Source: Stenotrophomonas pavanii (GTDB lineage Bacteria > Pseudomonadota > Gammaproteobacteria > Xanthomonadales > Xanthomonadaceae). From it: DNA of 64,000 bases. The notes beneath the pieces were generated by a model. The model saw only the letters and a list, made by a program, of their open reading frames with translations, ran no database searches and was not told the origin of the DNA. The DNA lies in contig NZ_FNFQ01000010.1 of NCBI RefSeq assembly GCF_900101175.1, positions 122,333 through 186,332 on the forward strand, read 5' to 3'. The translations under genes were made by a program, and so were the position numbers. The number at the start of each line of letters is the position of its first letter. The first letter of the stretch is position 1. Of the stretch, positions 39,061 through 48,407 are shown piece by piece.

Positions 39061-41561
39061 AGGCGTGCTCCTTCACCGGCGGCCACCCGCAGCAGGTCAG
39101 CGAACACGCCCGCCGCCGTGACTTCCGGCCCCGCGCCCGGCCCCTGCACCACCAGCGGATTGTCGCAGTAGCGACGGGTACGGAACTGCACCACGTTGTC
39201 GGTCAGCCGCAGGTTGGCGAAGGCGTGGTCGGCCGGCAGTTCCTGCAGGCCCACCGAGGCACCGTCCGCACCGAGCCGCGCCACATAGCGCAGTACCGCG
39301 CCGCGCGCCCGCGCTTCCTGCAGGCGCTGCAGCAGGCTGGCGTCGGACTCGCCCAGCCGCGCCATGAAGTCGTCCACGCCGCCGTCGCGCAGCAGCGCCG
39401 GCACCAGGCTTTCCACCTGCACCTGCTCCAGGCTGAGCGCGTGGCCGGCCTCGCGGGCAAGGATGACCAGCTTGCGCGCCACGTCCACGCCGGACAGGTC
39501 ATCGCGCGGGTCCGGCTCGGTGTAGCCCATCGAACGCGCCTGCGCGACCAGCGCGGAGAACGGCTGGCTGCCATCGAAGCGGTTGAACAGCCAGGCCAGC
39601 GTGCCGGAGAAGATGCCTTCGATGGCCAGTACCTCGTCGCCGGTATCGACCAGGTCGCGCAGCGTGGTGATGACCGGCAGGCCCGCGCCCACCGTGGCCT
39701 CGTAACGGAACCGCGCACCGCTGGCCGCCGCCGCGGCGCGGATGCGCTGGTAGCGCGGCAACGGGCCGGCGCCGGCCTGCTTGTTCGGGGTGACCACGTG
39801 GATGCCGGCTGCCAGCCAGCCCTCATAGCGCTCGGCCACCTCGGCACTGCCACTGCAGTCGATCACCACCGCATGCGGCAGGTGCGCGGCCAACAGGTGT
39901 TCGGTGAAGCGATCCAGATCGCTGGGCTCACCCGCCTGCTGCAGGGCATCGCGCCAGTCCGCATGCAGGCCATCCGCCTCCAGCCGCATGCGCGAACGCG
40001 AGGCCAGGGCGCGCAGGCGCAGGTCGACGTTGGCCTTGGCCAGCAGCTGCGGACGGGCGGCCAGCAACTGGTCCAGCAGCGCGGCGCCGACATTGCCCGG
40101 TCCGATCACTCCCACCGCGAAGGTCTGCGGCGACAGCCAGAAACCCGCATGCGCGGCGCGCAGCGCACGGGTGGCATCGGCACTGTCCACGGCCACGGAG
40201 ATGTTGCGCTCGGACGAGCCCTGCGCGATCGCCAGGATGTTCACCTGCGCACGCCCCAGCGCTTCGAACAGGCGCGCGGCCACGCCCGGCTGGCCGGCCA
40301 TGCCATCGCCGACCGCCGCCAGCACGCTCACACCGTCACTGACCTGCACGCGCTGCACCTGGCCCACCGACAGCTCGTGGGCGAACGCGTGCAGCAGGGC
40401 CTCGCGGCCGCGGCCGGCTTCGGCAGCGCGTACCACGCAGCAGATCGAATGCTCCGACGAACCCTGCGAGATCATCACCACCGATACCTGCGCCTGGCGC
40501 AGCGCGGCGAATACGCGCTCGGCGGTACCGGGCACGCCGATCAGGCCGGTGCCCTCCAGGTTCAACAGGGACAGCCCGGGGCTCAGGGTCAGGCCCTTCA
40601 CCGGCCCACGCGGCGAGCGTTCTGCACTGATGCGCGTTCCCGGGTGCGCCGGCTGGAAGGTGTTGCGGATGAAGATCGGCAGGCCGAGGCGGATGGCCGG
40701 CGACATCGTCTGCGGGTGCACCACCTTTGCGCCGAAGTAGGCCAGTTCGCAGGCCTCGTCGTAGCTCAGCGATTCCAGCTGCACGGCTTCGGGCACCAGC
40801 CGCGGATCGGCTGACAGCACGCCGTCGACGTCGGTCCAGATGTGCAGTTCATCGGCATTGAACAGCGCGGCGAAGATCGCTCCGGAGTAGTCACTGCCAT
40901 TGCGGCCCAGGGTGGTGATGCGGTCATCGCGGTCGCGCGCGACGAAGCCGGTGGCCACCAGCCGCGACTGCGGATGCTGCAGGCGCCACCTGGCGAGCCG
41001 GTCAGCACTGGCCTCCCAATCGACATCCACGCCGAGTTCGCCATGCCCGACCACCAGCACATCGCGGGCATCGAGCACGGCACAGTCTTCGCCCAGGGCA
41101 CGCAGGTGGCTGCCGAGCAGCTGTGCGGAAAACACTTCGCCCAGGCCCTGCACGCGGTCGAGCACTTCGCGCGGCAGCTCGCCGATCACCGCCAGCGCCG
41201 CCAGCACTTCGGCCAGCTGATCGAAGCGGGCGTCGATCCATTCGACCGTCTCGCCGACCTGCTCGCCCAGCAGCGCCACGGCGGCGCCGCGATGGCGCGC
41301 GCGCAGGGCATGCCACGCCTCGCGCCAACCTTCGTCGCCCTTGGCCGCCAGCTGCGCCAGATCGATCAGCGCGTCAGTGACGCCCTTCATCGCCGAGACG
41401 ACAGTGACCTGCAGCGGTTCGGGGCGGGCCAGCAGCAGGCCGGCAACATGGCGATAGCGTTCGGCATCGGCCACCGAGGTGCCGCCGAACTTGTGCACGA
41501 CAGTGGACGGCGCAGCCAGATCGGCCGGGGCAACGGGATGGGCGGGGGCGTGGGAAGACAT
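39057..41561 (-). CDS. thrA: bifunctional aspartate kinase / homoserine dehydrogenase
   Basis: The 834-residue fusion controls entry to the threonine branch. The kinase half starts with [18 protein letters not shown]. Two ACT-type regulatory segments ([18 protein letters not shown] and [19 protein letters not shown]) lie between about residues 330 and 470. The dehydrogenase begins with the NAD-binding [15 protein letters not shown] near residue 482. Threonine feedback through the ACT domains is known for the family. The gene is preceded by a threonine-rich leader. Confidence 0.96.
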   Translation of the reverse strand: MSSHAPAHPVAPADLAAPSTVVHKFGGTSVADAERYRHVAGLLLARPEPLQVTVVSAMKGVTDALIDLAQLAAKGDEGWREAWHALRARHRGAAVALLGEQVGETVEWIDARFDQLAEVLAALAVIGELPREVLDRVQGLGEVFSAQLLGSHLRALGEDCAVLDARDVLVVGHGELGVDVDWEASADRLARWRLQHPQSRLVATGFVARDRDDRITTLGRNGSDYSGAIFAALFNADELHIWTDVDGVLSADPRLVPEAVQLESLSYDEACELAYFGAKVVHPQTMSPAIRLGLPIFIRNTFQPAHPGTRISAERSPRGPVKGLTLSPGLSLLNLEGTGLIGVPGTAERVFAALRQAQVSVVMISQGSSEHSICCVVRAAEAGRGREALLHAFAHELSVGQVQRVQVSDGVSVLAAVGDGMAGQPGVAARLFEALGRAQVNILAIAQGSSERNISVAVDSADATRALRAAHAGFWLSPQTFAVGVIGPGNVGAALLDQLLAARPQLLAKANVDLRLRALASRSRMRLEADGLHADWRDALQQAGEPSDLDRFTEHLLAAHLPHAVVIDCSGSAEVAERYEGWLAAGIHVVTPNKQAGAGPLPRYQRIRAAAAASGARFRYEATVGAGLPVITTLRDLVDTGDEVLAIEGIFSGTLAWLFNRFDGSQPFSALVAQARSMGYTEPDPRDDLSGVDVARKLVILAREAGHALSLEQVQVESLVPALLRDGGVDDFMARLGESDASLLQRLQEARARGAVLRYVARLGADGASVGLQELPADHAFANLRLTDNVVQFRTRRYCDNPLVVQGPGAGPEVTAAGVFADLLRVAAGEGARL

Positions 41562-41605
41562 GCAGACCTCGGCAGGAGGCCCCGTCGCATGCAGGTGTCG
41601 AGTTT

Positions 41606-41629
41606 CCCCGCCACCTGGATGGTGCGGGG
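41606..41629 (-). promoter_or_regulatory. stem in the thr leader, possible attenuator part
   Basis: On the minus strand CCCCGCACC pairs with GGTGGCGGGG with one bulged base, 17 bases after the leader stop. No T-run follows it, so it is not a standard terminator; attenuation may depend on Rho or on another fold. Confidence 0.45.
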
Positions 41630-41645
41630 CCGTGGTTTTCGGGAG

Positions 41646-41780
41646 TTACACGAAGACGACGGGCCGCACCAGGGCAGTGGTGACGGTGGTGGTGGTAATG
41701 GTGGTGGTGGCGACCGGCGCAGTCGAACGGCCCGCAGTGGCGGGGGCGATCAGGCTGGCGTGGGCGGCATCAAGGACCAT
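41646..41780 (-). CDS. thrL: thr operon leader peptide
   Basis: The 44-residue frame begins MVLDAAHASLIAP and contains TTTITTTTVTT at residues 25-35, nine threonines with one isoleucine and one valine, mostly ACC codons. Stalling of ribosomes here under threonine (and isoleucine) shortage would control thrABC, as in other enteric-type thr attenuators. The stop is 84 bases before thrA. No ribosome binding site precedes the ATG, and a candidate promoter places the transcript start within a few bases of it. Confidence 0.85.
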   Translation of the reverse strand: MVLDAAHASLIAPATAGRSTAPVATTTITTTTVTTALVRPVVFV

Positions 41781-41789
41781 GGCGCACAG

Positions 41790-41817
41790 AAAACACTGCG
41801 CATGGGCCTGCTGTCAA
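41790..41817 (-). promoter_or_regulatory. candidate thr promoter
   Basis: TTGACA (41812-41817, minus strand) is a perfect -35 box, with TGTTTT (41790-41795) 16 bases on as a weak -10. It would start RNA almost at the thrL ATG. Confidence 0.5.
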
Positions 41818-41918
41818 GTGTTGCACCGCAAAAGACCACTGCCGCGATCATCGGCCAACGTGCGCGTATTTGGTTGCAACTGAGACCAAGCGCGCATCAG
41901 CACGCTTGTCGACCGGAT

Positions 41919-42866
41919 TCAGCCGGCATGTTCGGCGATCGCCCGCGGCGTGCGGTGGGCATGCGCGCACAGCATCACGCCGGCCACCAGGAACACGATC
42001 GCCAGTGCTTCCAGCAGCGACGGCCAACGCTGTTGCCAGGCGAAGGCATACAGCAGCGCGAACAGCGTTTCGAACACGATCATCTGCCCGGTCAGGGTCA
42101 ATGGCAGCAGGCGGCTGGCACGGTTCCAGAACGCGTTGCCGAGGATCGAGGCCACCACTGCCACGCCGGCGCTGATCGCCCAGAAGCCACCCCACTGCGC
42201 CGCCGTGTGGTCGCCAGGGCCGATGAAGGCCATCGGCACCAGCAGCAGCGCCAGGCCACCGGTGGTGACGCCGGTCAGCAGCGACCAGTCATGGCTGGAC
42301 AGATCCGGCCTGCGCGCCAGCCAGCGGCTGTTGCCGATCGAGTACAGCGCCCACGAGAACAGCGCGCCGAACGCGCACAGCAGTCCGACCACGCGCTGGC
42401 GCCACGGCGTGGCCAGATGCTCGGACATCAGCGACTCCCAGCCGACCAGAGCGACCCCCAGAACGCACAGGCCCAGCGCCGGCAGCAGCTGCTTCAGCGG
42501 CACGGCGCCCTGCTCGCGCACGCCGACCAGCGTGACCACCACCGGGATCAGGCCAACGATCAGCGATGCCGCAGCGCCACCGGCCCACTGCACGGCCGTG
42601 GCCAGCAGCAGGAAGTACACCAGGTTGCCGGCCAGGCTCAGCCACAGCAGGCCGAACCATTCGGCGCGGCCCAGCCGTGGCGCCAGCCGCCTCCAGCGCG
42701 GCAGCAGCAGCGCGACGGCAATCAGGCCGTAGACCAGATAACGGCCAGCCGACAGCTGCAGCGCATTGAACGACTGCAGCACGGCGGGGGCCAGAAAGAC
42801 CACGCCCCACAGCGCGCCGGCGGCAATGCCGTTGGCGATGCCCAGGGCCATCGGGTTGTTGCGCAT
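41919..42866 (-). CDS. EamA/DMT-family inner-membrane transporter
   Basis: The 315-residue protein has about ten hydrophobic helices in two repeats (first repeat from NGIAAGALWGVVFLAPAV, second from VVGLLCAFGALFSWALYSIG), the layout of drug/metabolite exporters. It probably exports an amino acid or small metabolite. The start at 42866 (MRNNPMALG) begins just before the first helix; a longer frame adds a hydrophilic stretch. The AraC gene lies downstream-side on the same strand 144 bases upstream and may control it. Confidence 0.85.
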   Translation of the reverse strand: MRNNPMALGIANGIAAGALWGVVFLAPAVLQSFNALQLSAGRYLVYGLIAVALLLPRWRRLAPRLGRAEWFGLLWLSLAGNLVYFLLLATAVQWAGGAAASLIVGLIPVVVTLVGVREQGAVPLKQLLPALGLCVLGVALVGWESLMSEHLATPWRQRVVGLLCAFGALFSWALYSIGNSRWLARRPDLSSHDWSLLTGVTTGGLALLLVPMAFIGPGDHTAAQWGGFWAISAGVAVVASILGNAFWNRASRLLPLTLTGQMIVFETLFALLYAFAWQQRWPSLLEALAIVFLVAGVMLCAHAHRTPRAIAEHAG

Positions 42867-42980
42867 TCGGATACTTCGGGGGAGAGAACAGGCCACGCAG
42901 TGTATGCGTTGCACAGTGGGCGCTCTTGACCGAGGCTACTGCCCTGCCCGGCTGTGCGCATGCGGAGTCGCCTCGACTCG

Positions 42981-43004
42981 GGAGCCGGGCATGGGCCCGG
43001 CTCC
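42981..43004. repeat. GGAGCCGGGC hairpin
   Basis: GGAGCCGGGC and its complement GCCCGGCTCC form a perfect hairpin with a four-base loop, just past the AraC gene stop on the minus strand. It is a shorter relative of the SMAG palindromes and can end the AraC transcript. Confidence 0.6.
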
Positions 43005-43009
43005 ACAGG

Positions 43010-43705
43010 TCAGGTGGCGCCCCTTCGCCACACAGCGGGGGTCTGGCCACATTCGCGGCGCAGCGCACGGGTCAATGCGCTCTGCTCGGAATAGCCTGCG
43101 GCCAGTGCGATATCACTGATCGGCGCGGCGCTGGTGCGCAGCTGATGCTTGGCCCAGCGCAACCGGCACGCACTGAGCCATGCCTGCGGACCGAGCCCGA
43201 ATTCCCGCTGGAACAGCGCATGCAAGCGACTCTCGCTGACACCGACGAAGCCGGCCATGCGCGCCACCGGCCACGCCTGCCCGGGGTCGGCCTGCACCGC
43301 CGCGCACAGGCCCTGCATGCGCGCGCCACTACCGGCGGGCGCAAACACCTGCAGCAACTGCGGCAGCAGGGGCGGCAACGGTTGGCCCGCACGCACCTGC
43401 GCCAGGCACTGGCGCAACGCCAGCGGCAGGTGCAGCCAGCGCTGGCGGGACAGGTGTTCCTGGGTTGCGTCATCCAGCACGCCGGGTGGGCAGTCGACAA
43501 TCACGAAACCGTTGGGACCGTCTGCCATCTGGTCGTGGGCCTCACCCGCTGCAACGAACGCGCCCTGCAGCAGGTCCAAGCGCCCCCCGCGCCCCTCCAT
43601 CTCGAACTGCAGCTCGCCCTGCAGCGGCAACACCCACTGCGCATAGTCGTGGCGATCCAGGCCGGTGGCCTGGCCGTACTGCCGCAGGTGGAAGATCGCG
43701 CCCAT
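43010..43705 (-). CDS. AraC-family transcriptional regulator
   Basis: The 231-residue protein has an N-terminal cupin-like sensor domain (LRQYGQATGLDRHDYAQWVLP) and a C-terminal double helix-turn-helix (VARMAGFVGVSESRLHALFQ; ISDIALAAGYSEQSALTRAL). The start at 43705 (MGAIFHLRQ) is the family-like start, since the upstream frame is low-complexity. It lies just upstream of the DMT transporter on the same strand, so that transporter is a likely target. Confidence 0.85.
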   Translation of the reverse strand: MGAIFHLRQYGQATGLDRHDYAQWVLPLQGELQFEMEGRGGRLDLLQGAFVAAGEAHDQMADGPNGFVIVDCPPGVLDDATQEHLSRQRWLHLPLALRQCLAQVRAGQPLPPLLPQLLQVFAPAGSGARMQGLCAAVQADPGQAWPVARMAGFVGVSESRLHALFQREFGLGPQAWLSACRLRWAKHQLRTSAAPISDIALAAGYSEQSALTRALRRECGQTPAVWRRGAT

Positions 43706-43808
43706 GCGCCGAGTGTGCGCGTGCCGGGATATCCCTGCAACGCGGGCGCGCCTCCACACGCGATGGCTCCCGCGATCGGTGGCGGGTCGTGCCTGACCGG
43801 GCGCCGGA

Positions 43809-44861
43809 CTAACCGTCCACGCCCAGGAAGGTGAACGGTGCACTGGGCACGAACTGGCCCAGCGCATTGCCGGAATAGGTGTTGCGCTGGTCCGGGCCGA
43901 GATCGAGCTTGAGCACCTTGCCGCCGAAATCCACCTTGTTGAGGTCGACCCAGAACGTGTTCGGGGTCAGTGCCGATTCGAAGAAGTACAAGCGCCGCTT
44001 GTGGTCGGCCACGGTACGCCAGCGCGTGGAGGAGATGTTCGGCTCGCCCGGCGTGGTAATGCCGTAGGGCACCGATGCATTGCGGATCACGCTGAACACG
44101 CTGGCCAGCGCCACCACCGGGTCTTCGGACTTGGGAATGGCGTTGATGTAGAACGAAGCTCGCGCGAAGCGATCGGCCGAGCGGTTGGTGCCGGGCAGCA
44201 TCACGGTGCCGCCGATCTGCTGCCAGTAGCTGTTGAGCGCCAGCTGCTGTTCGAAGATCGGCGAATTGGTCATCACCTGGTAACGGCGGTCATGGTGGAT
44301 CACCTGGCGGCCACCGATGTATTCGACGATGGCGCTGTCGCCTGTGGCATCGGACAGCGACAGGTGCAGCGTCGCCTGGCGGTCTTCGCCCGGCACTTTG
44401 TCGGTGACGATCGAGTACGGCTCTCGCTCCAACGCCGCCACCGCCTCGCCAACGGTTGCAAAGTTGTCGAGCACGTACTGCGCCCAGAGCGAAATGGCCA
44501 GTCCGGGCTTGTTGCCACGCTGCTTCGGATACTCCGATTCGACCAGCCACAGCAGGTTGGCCACCAGGCCCTTTTCGTTCATGCCGTCGGTGGTCGACAC
44601 GTCGTAGCCGGTGGCCACGACCGAGCCATAGCGCGCCGTCCAGGCCAGCGACTTCGGGCCAGCCTGGCCGGTGCGCGCGATGCCGCGTGGCAGCACATAG
44701 AGGTTGGTCGCCACATCGACTTTCCAGTCCATCGAACGCGCGGTGATCACATCACCGTTGTCGCCGAGGTACACCGCCCGCGTGCAGGCCAGCGCCGGTG
44801 CGACCGCGGCAGCCAGTGCGACCGCCAGCATTGCCCTGCCCGTCCACTTCATCCGTACCAT
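43809..44861 (-). CDS. choloylglycine-hydrolase-family (linear amide) Ntn hydrolase
   Basis: The 350-residue protein has a signal peptide that ends exactly before a cysteine (ALA-C26-TRAVYL); this cysteine becomes the N-terminal nucleophile of the mature Ntn hydrolase. Further family motifs are ITARSMDWKVD, MNEKGLVANLLWL and TNSPIFEQQLALN. Known members cleave bile salts, penicillin V or acyl-homoserine lactones. A periplasmic acylase of that kind is likely, but the substrate is unknown. AAAGGAG lies eight bases before the ATG at 44861. Confidence 0.88.
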   Translation of the reverse strand: MVRMKWTGRAMLAVALAAAVAPALACTRAVYLGDNGDVITARSMDWKVDVATNLYVLPRGIARTGQAGPKSLAWTARYGSVVATGYDVSTTDGMNEKGLVANLLWLVESEYPKQRGNKPGLAISLWAQYVLDNFATVGEAVAALEREPYSIVTDKVPGEDRQATLHLSLSDATGDSAIVEYIGGRQVIHHDRRYQVMTNSPIFEQQLALNSYWQQIGGTVMLPGTNRSADRFARASFYINAIPKSEDPVVALASVFSVIRNASVPYGITTPGEPNISSTRWRTVADHKRRLYFFESALTPNTFWVDLNKVDFGGKVLKLDLGPDQRNTYSGNALGQFVPSAPFTFLGVDG

Positions 44862-44928
44862 GTCGTTGCACTCCTTTCCCCGTGATCGGTGGATCTCACC
44901 CCATGCAGGGTGACACAGCAGTGAAGCC

Positions 44929-45342
44929 TCATCGAAGGAGGCGATCGTGCAGCCAGAAGCCTGCCAGCATCGCCGGCACGAACCACAGGGCTTCGTGGGC
45001 GCCGACCGCCAGGCCCGCGATGGCCGGCCCCGGGCAGTAGCCCGCCCAGCCCCAGCCGATCCCGAACAGCGCCGCGCCCAGCAGCAGCCGTCCATCAATG
45101 CCACGGGCAGTGGGCAACTGGAAGCGCTCCGCGCACAGCGGTTGCGCACGGCGCAGCACCGCGCGCTGCCCGACTGCACTGACCAGCACCGCCGACGCCA
45201 ATACCCAGGCCAGAGTCGGATCGAACTGCCCGGCCACATCGAGGAAACCGAGAATGCGGCGTGGATCGGTCATACCGGCCAGCGCCAATCCCGCGCCGAA
45301 CAGCATCCCTGCGCCACCGGCAGCCCAGGTCATGCGGCTCAC
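44929..45342 (-). CDS. YeeE/YedE-family membrane protein, second half
   Basis: The 137-residue protein, starting with GTG in a GTGA overlap with the preceding gene, has about four hydrophobic helices and the conserved GWGWAGYCPGPAIAGLAVG with its cysteine. The ATG at 45333 is an alternative start. Together with its partner it makes a two-part sulfur transport permease that probably moves sulfite, thiosulfate or sulfide-related compounds out of or into the cell. Confidence 0.82.
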   Translation of the reverse strand: MSRMTWAAGGAGMLFGAGLALAGMTDPRRILGFLDVAGQFDPTLAWVLASAVLVSAVGQRAVLRRAQPLCAERFQLPTARGIDGRLLLGAALFGIGWGWAGYCPGPAIAGLAVGAHEALWFVPAMLAGFWLHDRLLR

Positions 45343-45776
45343 TGGAGGCCTCCGCCGTGGTGAATGAGGAACGTGGTCAGCATGGCGCAGGCCATGAACA
45401 CCAGCACCGACAGCACCGAGCGCTTCGAGCCCCGCGCCATGCCGCATACGCCGTGCCCACTGGTGCAGCCGTTGCCCAGCCGCGTGCCCACGCCCACCAG
45501 CACACCGGCGCCGACCAGTTGCCAGGCGGGTAGCGCGTCGCGCAGCATCGCCCGCGGCGCCTCCCCGGGCGGTGCCTGCCACCACAGCACGGCTGCGGCG
45601 GCGGCCGCCAGGCCGAGCAGGAACGCCCAGCGCCAGGCGCGCTCCTCCGGTTCCGCACGCAGGCTGCCGGCGGCGATGCCGCTGACGCCCGCCACGCGCC
45701 CGGTGGTAGCCAGCAACAACACTGCGGCGGCCCCGATCATCGCCCCACCCACCACAGCGGCCCATGGCAGGTTCAT
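45339..45776 (-). CDS. YeeE/YedE-family membrane protein, first half
   Basis: The 145-residue protein has about four hydrophobic segments and the motif GTRLGNGCTSGHGVCGMAR, whose cysteines are typical of this sulfur-compound transport family. It is divergent from an ArsR-type gene across an AT-rich operator, and overlaps its partner by GTGA. The pair resembles PmpAB-type transporters under BigR/SqrR control. Confidence 0.85.
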   Translation of the reverse strand: MNLPWAAVVGGAMIGAAAVLLLATTGRVAGVSGIAAGSLRAEPEERAWRWAFLLGLAAAAAAVLWWQAPPGEAPRAMLRDALPAWQLVGAGVLVGVGTRLGNGCTSGHGVCGMARGSKRSVLSVLVFMACAMLTTFLIHHGGGLQ

Positions 45777-45816
45777 GTCCGGCCTCCGCGCATTGCATCC
45801 ATCGACTTGCCTTTTT

Positions 45817-45834
45817 ATTTAGCTTTTTCTAAAT
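45817..45834. promoter_or_regulatory. BigR/SqrR-type operator
   Basis: ATTTAG and CTAAAT are perfect inverted half-sites six bases apart in a 60-base AT-rich island between the YeeE/YedE pair and the ArsR gene. The form matches operators of ArsR-type persulfide sensors and would control both directions. Confidence 0.75.
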
Positions 45835-45862
45835 TAGCGTCTTCTAAACAAAAAGGTCAACC

Positions 45863-46186
45863 ATGCCGCGCACCGCGCTCGACAGTGCCGCAATGGCAAA
45901 GCATGCCGCACAGGCCGCCGCCCTGCTCAAGAGCCTGGCCCATCCGGCCCGGCTGCGTGTGCTGTGCCGCCTGGTTGAGGGGGAAGCGCCGGTGCCCGAA
46001 CTGCAGGCGCTGACCGGATTGAGCGCATCGGCGCTCTCGCAGCATCTGGCCGTGCTGCGCGAACTGGGCATCGTGGCGACCCGGCGCGAAGCACAGGCCA
46101 TCCACTACCGCATGATCGAAGGGCCCGCACTGGGCGTGCTGCACGCACTGCACGCCGCGTACTGCGGTCGCGGCACCTCGCGCTGA
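45863..46186 (+). CDS. bigR: ArsR-family persulfide-sensing repressor (BigR/SqrR type)
   Basis: The 107-residue winged-helix repressor has its DNA helix at VPELQALTGLSASALSQHLAVL. Two cysteines, C35 (RVLCRLV) and C101 (HAAYCGRG), occupy the positions used by BigR/SqrR for a sulfur-bridged disulfide, and there is no metal motif of the ArsR/SmtB type. It is divergent from the sulfur transport pair and should repress it until sulfide or persulfide accumulates. No ETHE1-type dioxygenase or rhodanese gene is nearby. Confidence 0.82.
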   Translation: MPRTALDSAAMAKHAAQAAALLKSLAHPARLRVLCRLVEGEAPVPELQALTGLSASALSQHLAVLRELGIVATRREAQAIHYRMIEGPALGVLHALHAAYCGRGTSR

Positions 46187-46189
46187 CGC

Positions 46190-46618
46190 TCAGCCCGCGT
46201 GCAGCACCGGCTGCACGACGTTGTCCAGCAGGTCCAGCGGCGTCGGCACGGCGCGATCGCCGTGCAGGGTACGGCTGAAGCCCGACCAGTCGCCGGATGA
46301 AAGCCGCCGCAACAGCGCCTCGTCCACCGGCAACGCGCGCATCGACCAGTACGGAAACTGGCGCTGGCCCAGGCGGCCACGCGCCAGTTCAATGATGTCG
46401 ACATGGCTACCGGCCTGGAGGATGCGCTCGTACACCGACGCAATGCCATCCGGCGGCCCTTCGATGTACTGCAGGAAGTGCCCGCCATCGTGCAGCAGCA
46501 CCCCGGTCACGCCGGCCATCTTGTTGAAGCGGGCCGCATCGTCAACCACCGCCTGCAGCCGTTCAGCGGAAAGATCCGCCCGCGCCTGGCTGACGTAGGC
46601 GATCGCGCGCAATGGCAT
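46190..46618 (-). CDS. BLUF blue-light photoreceptor (chromosomal)
   Basis: The 142-residue protein is a short single-domain BLUF sensor that binds FAD. The key residues are all at canonical positions: Y8, N32, Q50, W91 and M93. A C-terminal helical tail (RRLSSGDWSGFSRTLH onward) probably mediates oligomer or partner contacts. It has no output domain, so it must act through a partner. It is convergent with bigR and next to the CheR/CheB/kinase cluster. A second BLUF gene is in the prophage at 60339-60788. Confidence 0.92.
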   Translation of the reverse strand: MPLRAIAYVSQARADLSAERLQAVVDDAARFNKMAGVTGVLLHDGGHFLQYIEGPPDGIASVYERILQAGSHVDIIELARGRLGQRQFPYWSMRALPVDEALLRRLSSGDWSGFSRTLHGDRAVPTPLDLLDNVVQPVLHAG

Positions 46619-46701
46619 GGTGCTTCCTTGGCAGTGGATGCAGCCACGGTAGCAGTTGCGGACGAGTCCGTCTCAGATCCACCGCAGGCTTGCTGAAGGA
46701 T

Positions 46702-47835
46702 TCAGGTTGCGGCCGCCGCCGTCCCGTCACAGCGTCGCGGCAACATCGCCTCGAACACCACCAGACCGGCGTCGTTGCGCGCGCCGATGCGGCCACCGTG
46801 GGCGCGGACGAACTGGTCGACGATGTACAGCCCCAGGCCCAGGCCATTGCTGGGATGGAAACTGGCCTTGAACGGCTCGAACAGGCGTGGCAGCAGCGCG
46901 TCATCGATCCGACCTGCGTTGCTGACCCGCAGCAGCACAGTGCGCGGGTCACGACCGTCCACCTCCACCCTCGCCTCGCTGCCATGGGTGAGCGCGTTGC
47001 CGACCAGGTTCGCGGCGACCTGGCCCAGCCGATCCAGGTCGCCCTGCAGGCGGGTATCGCCCAGCGTGTCGAGATGGATCCGCGCATGGCCGTGCGCACT
47101 GCCGGCCTCGGCCACCACCGCACGGGTCACCTCGGCAAGGTCGCAGGCACTGGCCTGCAGGCGCAGGCCGCCGCTGCGGATCCGCGAAAAGTCCAGCAGC
47201 TGCTCGACCATCCGCGCCATGCGCAGCGTGCTGGCCTCCAGGTGTTTCAGGGTCTGCTGCGCGCCGCTGTTGTCCTGCGGAAGCTCCAGCGACAGCTTGT
47301 CGGCGCACAGCAGGATCGCCGACAACGGCGTGCGCAGATCGTGGGTGAGCACGGCCGCCATCGTCTCGTTGAGCTTGAGCGAGCGTTCCAGCGCCTCGTT
47401 GCGCGCCTTCAGCAGCTGGCGCTGCTGGTAGAGCTCGATGAAGACGTTGACCTTGCTCAGGATCACCCGCGGTGCCACCGGCTTGTGCAGGAAGTCGACC
47501 GCGCCGGTTTCGTAGCCCTTGAACGCACGCAGCGGGTCATCCGGCGAGGCCGTCAGGAAGATGATCGGCACATCGCGGCTGCGGTGCGAGCCGCGCATCA
47601 GTTCGGCCAGGGTGAAGCCGTCGATCTCCGGCATGTGCACGTCCAGCAACGCCAGCGCCACCTCATGTTCCAGCAGCAACTCCAGCGCCTGCGCGCCCGA
47701 GCCGGCCAGCAGCAGGTTCACGCCCTCGCGCTGCAGCAGCGCCTGCATGGCCACCAGGTTCTGCGGCACGTCATCGACGATCAGCAGGTTGACCGGGGTC
47801 TGCGACTGCGCAGGGTCCGGTGGCAGCAGGTTCAT
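46702..47835 (-). CDS. receiver-histidine kinase fusion
   Basis: The 377-residue protein has an N-terminal receiver with the phosphorylated aspartate in LLDVHMPEIDG near residue 64, then HisKA with VLTHDLRTPL near residue 164 and a GHKL ATPase (NLVGNALTHG, FHPSNGLGLGLYIV). Such soluble fusions often pass signals within larger phosphorelays. It is the last gene of a four-gene operon: its ATG overlaps the cheB-like stop as ATGA. Confidence 0.88.
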   Translation of the reverse strand: MNLLPPDPAQSQTPVNLLIVDDVPQNLVAMQALLQREGVNLLLAGSGAQALELLLEHEVALALLDVHMPEIDGFTLAELMRGSHRSRDVPIIFLTASPDDPLRAFKGYETGAVDFLHKPVAPRVILSKVNVFIELYQQRQLLKARNEALERSLKLNETMAAVLTHDLRTPLSAILLCADKLSLELPQDNSGAQQTLKHLEASTLRMARMVEQLLDFSRIRSGGLRLQASACDLAEVTRAVVAEAGSAHGHARIHLDTLGDTRLQGDLDRLGQVAANLVGNALTHGSEARVEVDGRDPRTVLLRVSNAGRIDDALLPRLFEPFKASFHPSNGLGLGLYIVDQFVRAHGGRIGARNDAGLVVFEAMLPRRCDGTAAAAT

Positions 47836-48407
47836 GCAAACAACTCCTTCAGGCGACGGCACATCAGATCAAGGGGCAGCACGGCGTCGGCGCCGGCATG
47901 CTGCAGGGCGGCGGCCGGCATCATCGATACCTCGGCCTCCTGGGGACATTGCAGCCAGGCGCGGCCACCGGCAGCGCGCACCGCGGCCACGCCTTCACTG
48001 CCGTCGCTGCTGGCGCCGGTGAGCAGCAGGGCCAGCACCTGGTCGCCGAACACCGCCGCTGCCGATTCGAACAGCGGATCGATGGCCGGACGCGAGAACA
48101 GCACCGGCGCATCGACCGACAGCGCCAGCGAGCGGGCATCTTCCACCAGCAGGTGGTAATCCGGCGGCGCAAAGGTGACCGTGCCGCGCTGCAGCGGCTG
48201 CTTGTCCTCGGCCTCGCGCACCGGCAGCGCGCAGTAGGGCGCCAGCACTTCGGCGATGCGGCTGCTGCGGTCGCGTGGCAGGTGCAGCACCGCCAGCACT
48301 GGCGCCGGCAGTGCCGCGGGCAACGCACCGAGCACGACCTGCAGGGCCGCGACGCCCCCGGCCGAAGCGCCGATCACCAGCACGGCCGGGCGTGTCGGCG
48401 TGGCCAT
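47832..48407 (-). CDS. cheB: CheB-type methylesterase domain protein
   Basis: The 191-residue protein is the catalytic domain of CheB without its receiver. The triad is visible as S15 in IGASAGG, H near residue 42 in LHLPRDRSS and D near residue 134 in TGASSDGSEG. It should remove methyl or amide groups from chemoreceptors, but no receptor gene is in the window. Its ATG shares one base with the cheR stop (TGATG). Signal input probably comes through the kinases of the same operon. Confidence 0.88.
   Translation of the reverse strand: MATPTRPAVLVIGASAGGVAALQVVLGALPAALPAPVLAVLHLPRDRSSRIAEVLAPYCALPVREAEDKQPLQRGTVTFAPPDYHLLVEDARSLALSVDAPVLFSRPAIDPLFESAAAVFGDQVLALLLTGASSDGSEGVAAVRAAGGRAWLQCPQEAEVSMMPAAALQHAGADAVLPLDLMCRRLKELFA

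Noticed and set aside
41606..41629. Classical thr attenuator terminator
   Set aside because: The stem is present, but no T-run follows on the coding strand.
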